Source: Actinomadura_C alba
GTDB lineage: Bacteria; Actinomycetota; Actinomycetes; Streptosporangiales; Streptosporangiaceae
DNA: 64,000 bases
Direction of reading: 5' to 3'
NCBI RefSeq assembly: GCF_039530285.1
Contig: NZ_BAAAOK010000010.1
Coordinates: forward strand, 1 to 64,000
The position numbers and the translations under genes were made by a program. Of the stretch, positions 52,208 through 61,229 are shown one piece after another (positions within the stretch are counted from its first letter, which is position 1; every line of letters begins with the position of its first letter). Below the pieces are notes generated by a model that saw only the letters and a list, made by a program, of their open reading frames with translations, ran no database searches and was not told the DNA's origin.

Positions 52208-52324
52208 GCCTCCCCGGGACGGCGCACGACCGCACTGACGAGAGGCCGAGGAATGAGGCGGGAGAGATCACGCTTGCGGGTTCACCTCGTACTTATCTCC
52301 GGACGGTCCGGCGGCGGGGTGGTC

Positions 52325-53081
52325 TCAGTGGGGCGAGCGTTGCCCGCCGCCCGCTGCGGCGGCGTCAGCGCCGCAGCCCAGTTCACCGGGCTGAAGGTAG
52401 ACGCGTGCCGGGCGCCACACCTCCACCTGGCCGCTCCTCCCGTCGAGGATCCTCGCCATGACGCAGTCGTACCGGTCCGCCGACACCGCGATCCCCACCG
52501 CGCCCGCTGACGCGATGACATCGTGGGTCACACCCGGGCCCCGCACGGCGCGCTTCACCACGGCCCGCACCGCCGGGGTCATGGCGATCCCGCGTGGGCA
52601 TTCCGCGAAGTGCCGTACGCAACCGCTGTTCAGCCCCCTGTGGAAGGCGCCAGACCGGGGTGGGAGAAGGAGTCGGGAGAGCCAGCGGATCACGGTTGGG
52701 GCAGTCGACGCGCTGAGGTTCGTGGTCGTGCATGCCGTCGCGAATGGTGTAGCGGTAGCACTGCGTCACGGTCTCCGGCTCTCCGTACATGCCGGACGAC
52801 CGCGTCACCGTCAGGCTGATGACGATGACCGCTCCGCCCTTTCGTTTGTCGCCCTTCGCCTCCAGGGCCTTGACCTCCAAACCCGTGCCGCTCAGCGAGA
52901 CGGCCCGCCGGGCGAAATCCTCAGCGGTGTGGGTCTCGCGGGACCGGTTGATCACCAGGCCGATGGTCTCGGCCTTCTTGCGGGTATCGACCGCGCTCCC
53001 GCCCCACGTGATCGAGCACGCCGAAACCGCCAGCATCGCGCCTGCGACGCCCACGGCGGCGAAGCCCACGGAGCTCCTCAT
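52325..53081 (-). pseudogene. Lipoprotein gene with frameshift
   Basis: A lipoprotein-type reading frame from ATG 53081 (MRSSVGFAAVGVAGAMLAVSACSITWGGSAVD; lipobox VSAC, Cys22) runs through ETIGLVINRSRETHTAEDFARRAVSLSGTGLEVK to QGAEQRLRTAL, after which the natural continuation (AECPRGIAMTPAVRAVVKRAVRG...) is in another frame ending at 52325. One extra C near 52615 (CTTCGCGG) explains it. Mature homologues are mixed alpha/beta extracytoplasmic proteins of unknown role. Either a mutation or a sequencing error. Confidence 0.6.
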
Positions 53082-53107
53082 TCGTCATGCACCCCCCAGA
53101 GCCCCGC

Positions 53108-54070
53108 TCAGCCCAGCCCGATCCGGTACAGGGCCGCGGACGCGAACCCGACCAGTGACCGGGACCAGGGGATCTCGATCGAGATCAGCTCCGTCGCCCT
53201 GTCGCGTGCCTGGAGCAGGATGTCGAGGGCGGGTTCGGGCATCCCCTCGCCGATCCGGTAGGCCAGGGCGACGGCGGCCGTGAGCCGTACCGCATAGTCC
53301 TCGGCGTCCAGCAGGTCCCGCAGTCGCCGATCGACTCGTGGATCACCGTCACGCAGGTGGGCGAGGGTCAGGTTGGCACTGACGCGTACGGCGGCACGAT
53401 CGCCGTTGGCGGGGACCTCGAGCAGTGCAGGCACGGCCCCGTCGGTTTCGGGGTACCAGGCCAGCAGCTCGGCGGCCTGAACCGCGACTGCGGGATCGTC
53501 ATCGCCGACCCAGGCGACGAACCGGTCGGCGGATCCGGCCGCGGCAAGATAGGCGTCCCGGGCCCACAGCACATCGGCGACGTCGACGAAATCCGGCCAG
53601 TCCTCCTCCTCGGACTCCTCGGATTCGTCTTCTCTGTACAGCCACCTCAGCACTGCGGCGACATGCTCGCCGGTCATCGAATCCGCTGCTGCGAACCGCT
53701 CCTCGGGCTTGAAGCGGAGGGAACCGTCGTCGAGATCTCCGATCGCGACAGCGCGCAACAGATCCAGGACGACGGGTCGCTCTGGAGTGCCCGGCGCCTC
53801 CACCAAGCCCACCAGGAAGGGGACGACCGCCGCGCTGGCCTGCCAACGCGTGCCCTGGTGGTAGACGTTCCCGCTGAGCTCCCCCTGTGCCCGCCGCCGT
53901 TCCTCGGTGATCGGTGACCGCAGAGCACGGAGCTGACCGGGTACGTCCTTGGCGCTCCCGTACGCGTGATGGAGCTCCGGCCACTCGACCGTGTCGAGGT
54001 CCGCGAGGGGGTTCACCTGCTGCCTGGCGGAGCTCCCCAGGGCAGGCAGGTCGCCGGTATGGGCTGTCAC
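53108..54070 (-). CDS. HEAT-repeat protein coupled to LigD polymerase
   Basis: A 320-residue helical-repeat protein. Successive HEAT/Armadillo-type helix pairs are visible (VVPFLVGLVEAPGTPERPVVLDLLRAVAIG, DPAVAVQAAELLAWYPETDGAVPALLEVPANGD, DYAVRLTAAVALAYRIGEG). GTG 54070 overlaps the LigD stop (54067-54069), so it is made from the same transcript. HEAT proteins serve as scaffolds; coupling to a DNA-end-joining polymerase suggests an accessory role, but this is inference from overlap alone. Confidence 0.78.
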   Translation of the reverse strand: MTAHTGDLPALGSSARQQVNPLADLDTVEWPELHHAYGSAKDVPGQLRALRSPITEERRRAQGELSGNVYHQGTRWQASAAVVPFLVGLVEAPGTPERPVVLDLLRAVAIGDLDDGSLRFKPEERFAAADSMTGEHVAAVLRWLYREDESEESEEEDWPDFVDVADVLWARDAYLAAAGSADRFVAWVGDDDPAVAVQAAELLAWYPETDGAVPALLEVPANGDRAAVRVSANLTLAHLRDGDPRVDRRLRDLLDAEDYAVRLTAAVALAYRIGEGMPEPALDILLQARDRATELISIEIPWSRSLVGFASAALYRIGLG

Positions 54071-55038
54071 TTGGCTTCGCGGCGAGCGCGGGCGCGCCGC
54101 TTGCCCTCGTGCATGGCCTGTACGCGGGCGACCGGAATCGTATGGCCCTCCTCGATCAGGTCGGCGTTCAGCCGCTGCGGCTCGGGCAGCCCAGCGGCCC
54201 ACGGGTCGTCGTCGGCGAGCAGCCGGGCCGCCGTGTGCACGGTGAAATCGGCCGGGGTGATGCTGTCCAGCTCCTCCCAGGCCACGGGGAAGGACACCGG
54301 AAGGCCGGGGCGGACCCGTGGGCTGTACGCGGCCACGACCGTCGCACCACCGGCCCGGGTCGAGTCGAGGAACACCTTGCCGCCGCGGTCCTCTCGGATG
54401 AACGCCGTGGTCGCGAGCTCAGGATCAAGACGCTCGGCACGCGCCGCGATCGCGCGGGTCGCCGCCGCCACGTCGACGATGGGCACGTCCGTCGTGATCG
54501 GGACGAAGATGTGCACGCCCTTCGCCCCGCTGGTCTTGACCGCACCCGCCAGGCCGGCATCTGTCAGTGCCCGGCGGACCAGGTGCGCGGCACTGACGAC
54601 GAGTGGGAACGCGTCGGCGGAGGGCGGGTCGATGTCGATGATGAGGTCGGTGGGTTGGTGCAGACGATCCGCCCGGCTCAGCGTCGGGTGGTACTCGATC
54701 GCGCGCTGGTTGGCGAACCACAGCAGCGTGCGGCGGTCGTTGCACAGCGCGTACGACACCTCGCGCTTGGAGGTCTCGGCCCACATGGGCACCTTTTCCA
54801 CCCAGGCCGGGGCGTACTTGGGGACGTTCTTCTGCATGAACGGCTCCTGCCCTCGAAGCACCCGGACCACCGAGAGCGGCCTGTCCCGCAGGACCGGGAT
54901 GATCCGGTCACGGACGGCGTCGAGATAATCCACCAGATCTCGCTTGGTGGCGTTCGCCCCCTTGAACAGCGGCTGGTCGAGGTTCGTCAGCGACACCCCG
55001 TCCCGCACGTTGTCCTTGTCCTTGCCCTCGCCGCTCAT
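54067..55038 (-). CDS. Stand-alone LigD-type primase-polymerase
   Basis: A 323-residue polymerase domain of the LigD type (archaeo-eukaryotic primase-like). Landmarks: MQKNVPKYAPAWVEKV, LIIDIDPPSADAF with the catalytic DxD, VKTSGAKGVHIFVPI, FLDSTRAGGATVVAAYSPRVRPGLPVSFPVAWEEL. There is no ligase or nuclease domain and no adjacent ku or ligase in the window. Actinomycetes often carry several separate LigD polymerase modules; they add nucleotides during non-homologous end joining. The ATG at 55038 was chosen; the gene is divergent from the methyltransferase gene. Confidence 0.92.
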   Translation of the reverse strand: MSGEGKDKDNVRDGVSLTNLDQPLFKGANATKRDLVDYLDAVRDRIIPVLRDRPLSVVRVLRGQEPFMQKNVPKYAPAWVEKVPMWAETSKREVSYALCNDRRTLLWFANQRAIEYHPTLSRADRLHQPTDLIIDIDPPSADAFPLVVSAAHLVRRALTDAGLAGAVKTSGAKGVHIFVPITTDVPIVDVAAATRAIAARAERLDPELATTAFIREDRGGKVFLDSTRAGGATVVAAYSPRVRPGLPVSFPVAWEELDSITPADFTVHTAARLLADDDPWAAGLPEPQRLNADLIEEGHTIPVARVQAMHEGKRRARARREAK

Positions 55039-55196
55039 CTCAGGCTCCTGCCCGCTAGGCGCACTGGTCGCAGACCCAGAGTAGAAGTAACGACTCGTAC
55101 GGAAAGGGACGTACTGCTGGACAGGATCAACCGGGGCGCTGAATGACCTCAGGACTCACGGGTACGGTCGGTCACCACGCGCAGATCCGAGGAGCC

Positions 55197-56018
55197 ATGG
55201 ATCAAGAGAAGATCACTCTCACCGGCGCCCCCGAGACGATGCTCGCCACGCTGTACGGTAGGGCACTGGACAGCCGCTCGGCGAATCCGATCCTGTGCGA
55301 CCGCGAGGCGGACCTGGCCGTGCGGCGGATCGACTACGACTTCCGCAAGAGAACGGGGATCAGGGGCACGACGGCAGCGGGTGTGGCCCTCCGCGCAAAG
55401 GTCCTCGACGACTGGACCGCCGAGTTCCTGGCCGGTCACCCGGAGGCCACCGTGCTGCACCTCGCCTGTGGCCTGGACACCCGGGTCCACCGGCTCGACC
55501 CGACGGCGTCGGTGCGCTGGCTCGACGTCGACTACCCGGAGGTCCTCGAGCTGCGGCGACGGCTGCTGCCGGAGCGTGCGGGCGACTACCGGATGATCGG
55601 CGCCTCGGTCACCGAGGACGGATGGCTCGAGGATGTGCCCGACGACCGTTCGACGGTGGCCGTCTTCGAGGGCCTGTCGATGTACCTGCGCAAGGAGGAG
55701 GGCAGGCGCCTCATCGAGCGGATCACCGGGCGGTTCGCCAGCGGCCAACTTCTCTTCGACGGCTACGGGTCACTGGGCATCCGGCTGCAGAAGCTGGTGC
55801 CTGCGGTGCGCAACGCCGGTGCGACCTTGCACTGGGGCATTGACGACCCGTACGAGATCGAGGGTTGGCACCAGGGGTTGACCTGTCTCGACGCGCTGCG
55901 CAGCGTGGACGTGCCGGGCCTGGACAAACTACCGGCCTCGGGGCGGATGGGGATGTGGGTGATGGCGCGCATCCCCGGCTTCCGTGACATCGGCCGGCTC
56001 CTTCGGTACCGGTACTAG
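55197..56018 (+). CDS. LCM-type SAM-dependent methyltransferase
   Basis: A 273-residue class I methyltransferase of the leucine carboxyl methyltransferase-like family found in actinobacteria and polyketide contexts. Landmarks: RAKVLDDWTAEFLAGHPEATVLHLACGLDTRVHRLD (SAM motif), VRWLDVDYPEVLELRRRLLPER, VAVFEGLSMYLRKEEGRRLIERI. ATG 55197 has AGGAG upstream; GTG/ATG codons further up are in frame but lack a ribosome site. Substrate unknown, possibly a small metabolite. Confidence 0.85.
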   Translation: MDQEKITLTGAPETMLATLYGRALDSRSANPILCDREADLAVRRIDYDFRKRTGIRGTTAAGVALRAKVLDDWTAEFLAGHPEATVLHLACGLDTRVHRLDPTASVRWLDVDYPEVLELRRRLLPERAGDYRMIGASVTEDGWLEDVPDDRSTVAVFEGLSMYLRKEEGRRLIERITGRFASGQLLFDGYGSLGIRLQKLVPAVRNAGATLHWGIDDPYEIEGWHQGLTCLDALRSVDVPGLDKLPASGRMGMWVMARIPGFRDIGRLLRYRY

Positions 56019-56045
56019 ACGTCCCGAACGGATGAGGAGATCGGC

Positions 56046-56564
56046 TTGCTTCCGTTCCTCGTGCAGGTCCACTTCACGGCGGACGATCCCGCGGGCGTGA
56101 CAGCCCGGGCCGGCGAGGTCCTGGCCCGGGTGATCGGGCGAGTCGATGCCTGGCCGTCGGACGACGAGTGGCCGGATCTGCTGCCGTCGTGGTTCGTCGA
56201 ACGGTGCGCACCCGAACGGGTCGCCGATCCGGCCGCGGATCTCGATGAACGGCTTGGCTCATCGAGGCATGCGGCGGTACGGACATCGGCCACTGAAGCG
56301 GGGCGTGGCCGTCACACCGCCGCGCGGCCTCCGGCGGATGCCATGCCGAGCCAGGTGTGCGGATTGCCTTCCCAGCACCAGCCGAGCTTCGGGGCGTTTT
56401 TGCTGATCCAGATCGCGGGAACGCGGCGGTCGTCGCATCGGGAGCCGCCGAGGGAGAAGCACTTGTTCTTGGCGAGCGCCGCAGGGTGGTGCGTCACAAG
56501 TGCGATGCCCTCCTCGATGGTGAGCGGAGTTCGCCGCCGCTCGGCGATGGCGGCCATCGCGTGA
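56046..56564 (+). CDS. Hypothetical protein with decayed or uncertain 3' end
   Basis: A TTG-initiated frame (GAGGAG upstream at 56033-56038). The first ~75 codons look coding (LPFLVQVHFTADDPAGVTARAGEVLARVIGRVDAWPSDDEWPDLLPSWFVERCAPER). After about 56260 the frame runs antisense through the DUF5701 gene with low-complexity composition, so the true end is probably earlier or lost. I treat it as real at the 5' end only. Confidence 0.4.
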   Translation: MLPFLVQVHFTADDPAGVTARAGEVLARVIGRVDAWPSDDEWPDLLPSWFVERCAPERVADPAADLDERLGSSRHAAVRTSATEAGRGRHTAARPPADAMPSQVCGLPSQHQPSFGAFLLIQIAGTRRSSHREPPREKHLFLASAAGWCVTSAMPSSMVSGVRRRSAMAAIA

Positions 56565-57037
56565 TTCGGGACGGCGCCGCAGAACTCCTCGCCTCGATCG
56601 ACGTCGAACAGCAGGTACGCACGCTCATCGGGCAGCTCCACCTCAGGGGTGGCGACGAACCGCTCGATGACGCCCGGTTCGTAGGAGCGGTCGTCGACGA
56701 AGCCGGGTTTGGTCCTGCCGTGCAAGGTCGTGAGAGGAAGGGACTGCTCGATGGGTGCCAGCGTCCTGGTGACGACGAGCAGGAACGGCACGCGGCCGTT
56801 CTCGGGTGCTCGCATGCCTCCGCCTAGGGCGACGGCGGTGGCGCGCAGCGGTGTGACGAGTTCGGTGAAGGACGCCGGGGTGCGGCCGGTGATCTTCGGA
56901 TACCCCTTGTCCAGCAGGTTGCGCACTTGCCGGTCGAACTCGGCGCCGGCATCGAACGCCCACGGCGTGCGGCCGGTCGGCGTGAGGCGGTCCTCGAGGA
57001 GATCGGCGTCGGCGGGTGCCGGAGCATGGACGTGCAT
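56312..57037 (-). CDS. DUF5701 family protein
   Basis: A 241-residue protein matching the DUF5701 pattern: DRQVRNLLDKGYPKITG, FLLVVTRTLAPIEQSLPLTTLHGRTKPGFVD, ELPDERAYLLFDVDRGEEF, RRRTPLTIEEGIALVTHHPAAL, NKCFSLGGSRCDDRRVPAIWISKNAPKLGWCWEGNPHTWLG. Function unknown; it resembles stress-linked or nucleotide-binding helper proteins in other actinomycetes. It is divergent from a TetR gene, with an operator in the 102-bp gap. Confidence 0.85.
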   Translation of the reverse strand: MHVHAPAPADADLLEDRLTPTGRTPWAFDAGAEFDRQVRNLLDKGYPKITGRTPASFTELVTPLRATAVALGGGMRAPENGRVPFLLVVTRTLAPIEQSLPLTTLHGRTKPGFVDDRSYEPGVIERFVATPEVELPDERAYLLFDVDRGEEFCGAVPNHAMAAIAERRRTPLTIEEGIALVTHHPAALAKNKCFSLGGSRCDDRRVPAIWISKNAPKLGWCWEGNPHTWLGMASAGGRAAV

Positions 57038-57084
57038 GGTGATTCAGCTCCCTGAGATCCTGGCGAGGACCTAAAGTTAGATCA

Positions 57085-57100
57085 GACCTAAGAATAGGTC
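57085..57100. promoter_or_regulatory. TetR-type operator between DUF5701 and TetR
   Basis: GACCTA-AGAA-TAGGTC, perfect 6-bp arms with a 4-bp spacer, in the divergent region. A further half-site GACCTA lies at 57068-57073. It is well placed to control both divergent genes. Confidence 0.6.
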
Positions 57101-57139
57101 AACTACAAATCTATCCGCGGGTAATGGGATGATGGGCTC

Positions 57140-57790
57140 ATGAGCCAGGCGACGATGGGTCTGCGCGAGTTGAAGAAGCAGCAGACCCGGCAGGCGATCT
57201 CGGACCACGCGACCCGGTTGTTCCTCGAGCGCGGGTTCGACGACGTGACGATCGCGGAGGTCGCGGCGGCCGCCCAGGTCGCGAAGATGACCGTCACCAA
57301 CTACTTCCCGCGCAAGGAGGACCTCGCCCTGGACCTGCACGACCAGTTCGTCGAGGGCCTCGCGCGCACGGTGGCCGAGCGGGAGCCGGGGGAGTCCGCC
57401 CTGGCCGCGCTCCGGCGTGCGTACCTGGCCGCCGTCGCGCGCCATGACCCGGTCATCGGCTTCTCCGGTGCCGACTTCGCCCGCATGGTGACGTCCAGCC
57501 AGGCCCTGCTGGCCCGGCTGCGGGAGTTCCACGAGCAGCGCGAGGAGGCGCTGGCGCTCGTGCTCGCCGAGGAGAGCGGTACCGACACGCACGATGTTCG
57601 CGCCCGTACGGCGGCGGCTCAACTCGGCGGCGCTCATCGGGTGCTGTTCAATGAGACGCTGCGCCGGACGCTGCGCGGCGAGCGCGACCAAGAGATCGCC
57701 GCCGCCCTCACGGCCGCGGTCGGTACGGCCTTCGACCTGCTCGAACCGGCTCTCGGCGACTACGCCGTACGCGCTGCGGCGCCCGCCTGA
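57140..57790 (+). CDS. TetR family transcriptional regulator
   Basis: A 216-residue TetR regulator: LRELKKQQTRQAISDHATRLFLERGFDDVTIAEVAAAAQVAKMTVTNYFPRKEDLAL in the HTH domain, then a mostly helical ligand-binding domain. It is divergent from DUF5701 and preceded by the 57085 operator, so it probably represses itself and DUF5701. Confidence 0.9.
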   Translation: MSQATMGLRELKKQQTRQAISDHATRLFLERGFDDVTIAEVAAAAQVAKMTVTNYFPRKEDLALDLHDQFVEGLARTVAEREPGESALAALRRAYLAAVARHDPVIGFSGADFARMVTSSQALLARLREFHEQREEALALVLAEESGTDTHDVRARTAAAQLGGAHRVLFNETLRRTLRGERDQEIAAALTAAVGTAFDLLEPALGDYAVRAAAPA

Positions 57791-58059
57791 CGCACCGGCT
57801 CGTGGGAGGGGCGGATCCCAGCCGAGCGGCCGCGAGTTGAACGACGTCACGGCGCGTGGTGGTCGCTCGTCCCACCCGGACGGGAGAGGCCGCTGACGAG
57901 CGGTGCGATTAAGCGCTAAGAGGTCCGGGGGACGCCGGGGCAGACCGGCGCCCTTGCCCCGGCCGGCTCGGCGCCCACGTCATCGGCAACGACCACGACA
58001 TCGCTCTTTCGGCAGGTCCGAGCCTTCAGGGTGGGACCCAGACCCGCCGACGCGGTGCG

Positions 58060-59478
58060 CTACTTCGCGCGCCGCCGCATGGTCGCCACGCTCACCAGGA
58101 AGGCCACCACCACGAAGACCGTTCCCGCGGTGAAGGCGGTGCTCACGGCATGGTTCATGTCGCCGTCCCGGCTCGCGGTGCCATAGACGGAGACGAGAAC
58201 GGCCATTCCGAGTGCGCCGCCGACCTGCTGCGTCATCTGCAGCATCCCCGAGGCGGCGCCGGACTCCTCACGCCGTACTCCGGACAGGATGGTGAGGGTG
58301 AGCGGCAGGAAGACCAGCCCCGCGCCGAGGCCGAACAGCAGCATCGCCCCGAGGGCCCCGGAGACGTACCCGCTGTCGCCCGACAGCCTGGTCAGCCACA
58401 GCATCCCGGCCACGATGAGGGGCAGACCGGTCAGCATGAGCGCTCGCGCCCCGAACCGCGGGACCAGGCGAGGTGCGAGACGCGCCGCGGTGAACAGCAG
58501 GCCGGTCATCGGCAGGAACGCCAGACCGGCCTTGAGCGGGCTGAAGCCGAGGGTGTTCTGCATGAACTGGACGAGGAAGAAGAACATCCCGAACATCGCC
58601 GCGGCCAGGAGCAGCATGGTGAGGTACGCACCGGCTCGAGCCCGGTCCGCGAACAACCGCAGCGGTACGACGGGCTGCTCGGCGCGGGTCTCGACGGCCA
58701 CAAAGGCCGCGAGCAGCACGGCGCCGGCCGCGAACGACGCCATGGTCAGGCCGTCGCTCCACCCCTCGTCCGCAGTCCGGATGAAGCCGTACACCAGCGC
58801 CACCATCCCGGTGACCGACGTCAGCGCACCGGCGACGTCGAGGCGTCCTCGCTGCCGTTCGGTCTCCTGAAGGATCTTCGGCGCGACCAGCAGGACGACG
58901 ATTCCGACCGGGACGTTGATGAACAGCACCCAGCGCCAGGACGCCCACTCGGTGAGCATGCCGCCGAGGATGAGTCCGATGGAGGCGCCCGCCGACGAGA
59001 CGGCCGAGAAGATGCTGAGCGCCCGGTTCCGCTCGACTCCCTCGGCGAAGTTGGTGGCGATCAGGGCCAGCGCGCTGGGCGCGGCGAGGGCGGCTCCGAC
59101 CCCCTGGGCGGCGCGTGCCGCCAGCAGCCAGGCCGCGGAGCCGGCGAATCCGCCGAGCAGCGACGCGAGGGTGAACAGCGCGATCCCGGCGAGGAATACG
59201 CTGCGACGGCCGAGGACGTCGCCGGCCCGGCCGCCCAGCAACAGCAGGCCGCCGAAGGCGAGCGAATAGGCGTTGGTGACCCATGACAGGCCGGTCGCGG
59301 AGAAGTGCAGGCTTTGCTGGATGTCGGGGAGCGAGACGAAGACGACGGTCGCGTCGAGCACGACCATCAGCTGGCAAGCGAGGATGACGGCGAGCGAGAT
59401 GCCCGAATGATGACCAGATCGTCGCCGCGGCGGGTCGACGAGCAGCGTGTCCCCCGAAGGGGCGGTCTGCTGGGACAT
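58060..59478 (-). CDS. DHA2 MFS transporter (14-TMS drug:H+ antiporter)
   Basis: A 472-residue membrane protein with ~14 helices. Signatures: ACQLMVVLDATVVFVSLPDIQQSL (motif D1), SLAFGGLLLLGGRAGDVLGRRSVFLAGIALF (motif A), ASIGLILGGMLTEWASWRWVLFINVPVGIVVLLVAP (motif C). DHA2 members export drugs, dyes or endogenous metabolites. ATG 59478 was chosen at the natural start MSQQTAPSGDTLL. It is divergent from a TetR gene with two operators, the classical efflux-pump arrangement. Confidence 0.92.
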   Translation of the reverse strand: MSQQTAPSGDTLLVDPPRRRSGHHSGISLAVILACQLMVVLDATVVFVSLPDIQQSLHFSATGLSWVTNAYSLAFGGLLLLGGRAGDVLGRRSVFLAGIALFTLASLLGGFAGSAAWLLAARAAQGVGAALAAPSALALIATNFAEGVERNRALSIFSAVSSAGASIGLILGGMLTEWASWRWVLFINVPVGIVVLLVAPKILQETERQRGRLDVAGALTSVTGMVALVYGFIRTADEGWSDGLTMASFAAGAVLLAAFVAVETRAEQPVVPLRLFADRARAGAYLTMLLLAAAMFGMFFFLVQFMQNTLGFSPLKAGLAFLPMTGLLFTAARLAPRLVPRFGARALMLTGLPLIVAGMLWLTRLSGDSGYVSGALGAMLLFGLGAGLVFLPLTLTILSGVRREESGAASGMLQMTQQVGGALGMAVLVSVYGTASRDGDMNHAVSTAFTAGTVFVVVAFLVSVATMRRRAK

Positions 59479-59550
59479 GAGTCGTAGACTCCTTCTGCAG
59501 GAAGGTTCCGGGCGTCCCCCGAAGTGGCTTTCGGGGTCGCCCATGCTAAG

Positions 59551-59590
59551 CGGAGGGTGCCTCCGAAAAAGATACGGAGGTATCCTCCGT
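59551..59590. promoter_or_regulatory. Twin TetR operators between MFS and TetR
   Basis: Two inverted repeats 24 bp apart (centre to centre): CGGAGG-GTG-CCTCCG (59551-59565) and ACGGAGG-TAT-CCTCCGT (59574-59590). Both are perfect. The positions overlap the probable promoters of both divergent genes. Confidence 0.8.
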
Positions 59591-59616
59591 TTCGCAACCG
59601 GGTGAGGGAGGGCGCC

Positions 59617-60186
59617 ATGCCGACATCGGCCGGGGAGCGTCCGATGCGTGCCGACGCGCGCCGCAACTACGAGCGACTGCTGGCCGAGGCCAAAGGTGCG
59701 TTCCTCGAACACGGCGTCGACGTGCCGCTCGAGGACGTCGCCCGGCGCGCCGGCGTGGGCATCGGGACGCTCTACCGCCACTTCCCCACCCGGCTGGCGC
59801 TACAGGAGGCGGTCTACCGCGATCAGGTCGATTCTCTGGTTGCGAAGGCGTACGAACTGGACGAGGCACTCCCGCCCGGAGAGGCACTGGCCGCATGGAT
59901 GCGGTCCTTCGTCGAGTCGGCGGCCGCCAGACGCGGGCTCATGCAGACGCTCAAGGCCGTCATCGACAAGCACTCCGAGGTGTTCGCCCGCTGCCATGAC
60001 GAGATCCGCGAGGCGGTCGGCCTCGTGCTCGCCCGTGCGCAGGAGGCCGGTACCGTACGCCCCGACGTGACGGTCTCGGATGTGCTCAGGCTGAACCACG
60101 CACTGTCCGTCGCGACCGAGCACGCGCCACAGGACACCGGACGCCTGCTGTCGTTCCTGCTCGACGGCCTCCGGTCCCAGTCCTGA
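59617..60186 (+). CDS. TetR family regulator of the MFS pump
   Basis: A 189-residue TetR protein: RPMRADARRNYERLLAEAKGAFLEHGVDVPLEDVARRAGVGIGTLYRHFPTRLALQEAVY in the HTH, followed by a ligand-binding domain of TetR_C type. ATG 59617 has GGGAGG upstream. With the divergent DHA2 gene and twin operators it forms an inducible efflux unit. Confidence 0.92.
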   Translation: MPTSAGERPMRADARRNYERLLAEAKGAFLEHGVDVPLEDVARRAGVGIGTLYRHFPTRLALQEAVYRDQVDSLVAKAYELDEALPPGEALAAWMRSFVESAAARRGLMQTLKAVIDKHSEVFARCHDEIREAVGLVLARAQEAGTVRPDVTVSDVLRLNHALSVATEHAPQDTGRLLSFLLDGLRSQS

Positions 60187-60227
60187 GCACCACGCTCGGA
60201 GGGCGCTTCCTCGGGTGGCCGATGTGG

Positions 60228-60833
60228 TTATGGTTCCTCACGCTGCCTGACGTCGATGATGATGCTGACTTTTGTTTCTCCGAGGGTTCCGGTGAGAAGC
60301 CAGCAGCCGGTGGTGGTGAACCCGGGAGTGGTCGGCTGAAACCCCTTGGTGCCGTAGCCGCCGGAGACGTCGTGGGTCACCGTGTCATCGGTCCGTAGTG
60401 AGCTGGCGCTCAGTTCGAGCTCGCCGTCGATGCCACGCCACCAACCGATCTTGAGGTGGTAGCGGCCGTCGGGCCAGCGTTCAGCGCGCGCGTCTGGAGA
60501 GGGGAGCAGCACCCATAGGCCATCGCCGCCGAACAGGCTGCCCGCTCCTGCCCATTGGGCTGCCTCTGCGGGAGGTTCGGCTGGTCGGTCACTGGCCTTG
60601 GTGACCGGGCAGTGCTGTTCGGGCGGCAGTGCGCTTCGTGTTGGACCAACGGTGGTTGGGGCAGGTATCGACGTTGAACGTGCGGAGGGCGCTGCTTGTG
60701 GAGCGTGCTGTGACGGTCCTGATGAGCATGCGGTGGCGGCGGCAAGGAGCGCGGTGCCCAAGATCAGCATTTCCGCGTGGCGAAACCCTCCGCCACGTTT
60801 TCCCCCGCGTACCGGCTGTGCCGTGACGCCCAC
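60228..60833 (-). CDS. Lipoprotein
   Basis: A ~201-residue lipoprotein. The signal segment is MLILGTALLAAATACSSG with lipobox AATAC; GTG 60833 and ATG 60770 are both possible starts, the latter with GGAGGG about 13 bp upstream. The mature part is Ser/Pro/Thr-rich, then beta-rich (SLFGGDGLWVLLPSPDARAERWPDGRYHLKIGWWRGIDGELELSASSLR) ending with TTGCWLLTGTLGETKVSIIIDVR. Unknown family. It lies 6 bp downstream of the HxlR gene stop on the same strand, so co-transcription is possible. Confidence 0.75.
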   Translation of the reverse strand: MGVTAQPVRGGKRGGGFRHAEMLILGTALLAAATACSSGPSQHAPQAAPSARSTSIPAPTTVGPTRSALPPEQHCPVTKASDRPAEPPAEAAQWAGAGSLFGGDGLWVLLPSPDARAERWPDGRYHLKIGWWRGIDGELELSASSLRTDDTVTHDVSGGYGTKGFQPTTPGFTTTGCWLLTGTLGETKVSIIIDVRQREEP

Positions 60834-60839
60834 AGGACG

Positions 60840-61229
60840 TCACCCGACGGCGTCGGTCTGCGCGGCGCGGGCGTCGTAGGAGGCGCGGGCCGCATCGATC
60901 TCCGCCAGGTGGGCCTCGGCCCACCAGACCAGTGTGCCGACGGTGTCGAGCAACGTACGGCCCATGTCGGTGAGCGCGTAGTCGACCCGGGGAGGCATGA
61001 CCGGGTACATGGTCCGGGTGACGATCCCGTCCCGCTCCAGCCCGCGGAGCGTGACGGTCAGCATGCGCTGGCTGATGCCGTCGATGTCCCTCTTGAGCTC
61101 GGTGAAGCGTTTGGTTCCGTCGCCGAGTTGGGCGATGACGAACAGCGACCACTTGTCCCCGATGCGATCGAGGATTCCGCGCGCTCGGCAGGCGTCGGCA
61201 TTCGGCGCGTGGAAGCTCGGGGCGCCCAT
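60840..61229 (-). CDS. HxlR family transcriptional regulator
   Basis: A 129-residue HxlR-type winged-helix regulator: CRARGILDRIGDKWSLFVIAQLGDGTKRFTELKRDIDGISQRMLTVTLRGLERDGIVTRTMYPVMPPRVDYALTDMG. Cys14 near the N-terminus is the residue that senses reactive electrophiles in HxlR relatives. ATG 61229 has GGAGGG upstream. It is divergent from yceI, which it probably controls. Confidence 0.92.
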   Translation of the reverse strand: MGAPSFHAPNADACRARGILDRIGDKWSLFVIAQLGDGTKRFTELKRDIDGISQRMLTVTLRGLERDGIVTRTMYPVMPPRVDYALTDMGRTLLDTVGTLVWWAEAHLAEIDAARASYDARAAQTDAVG

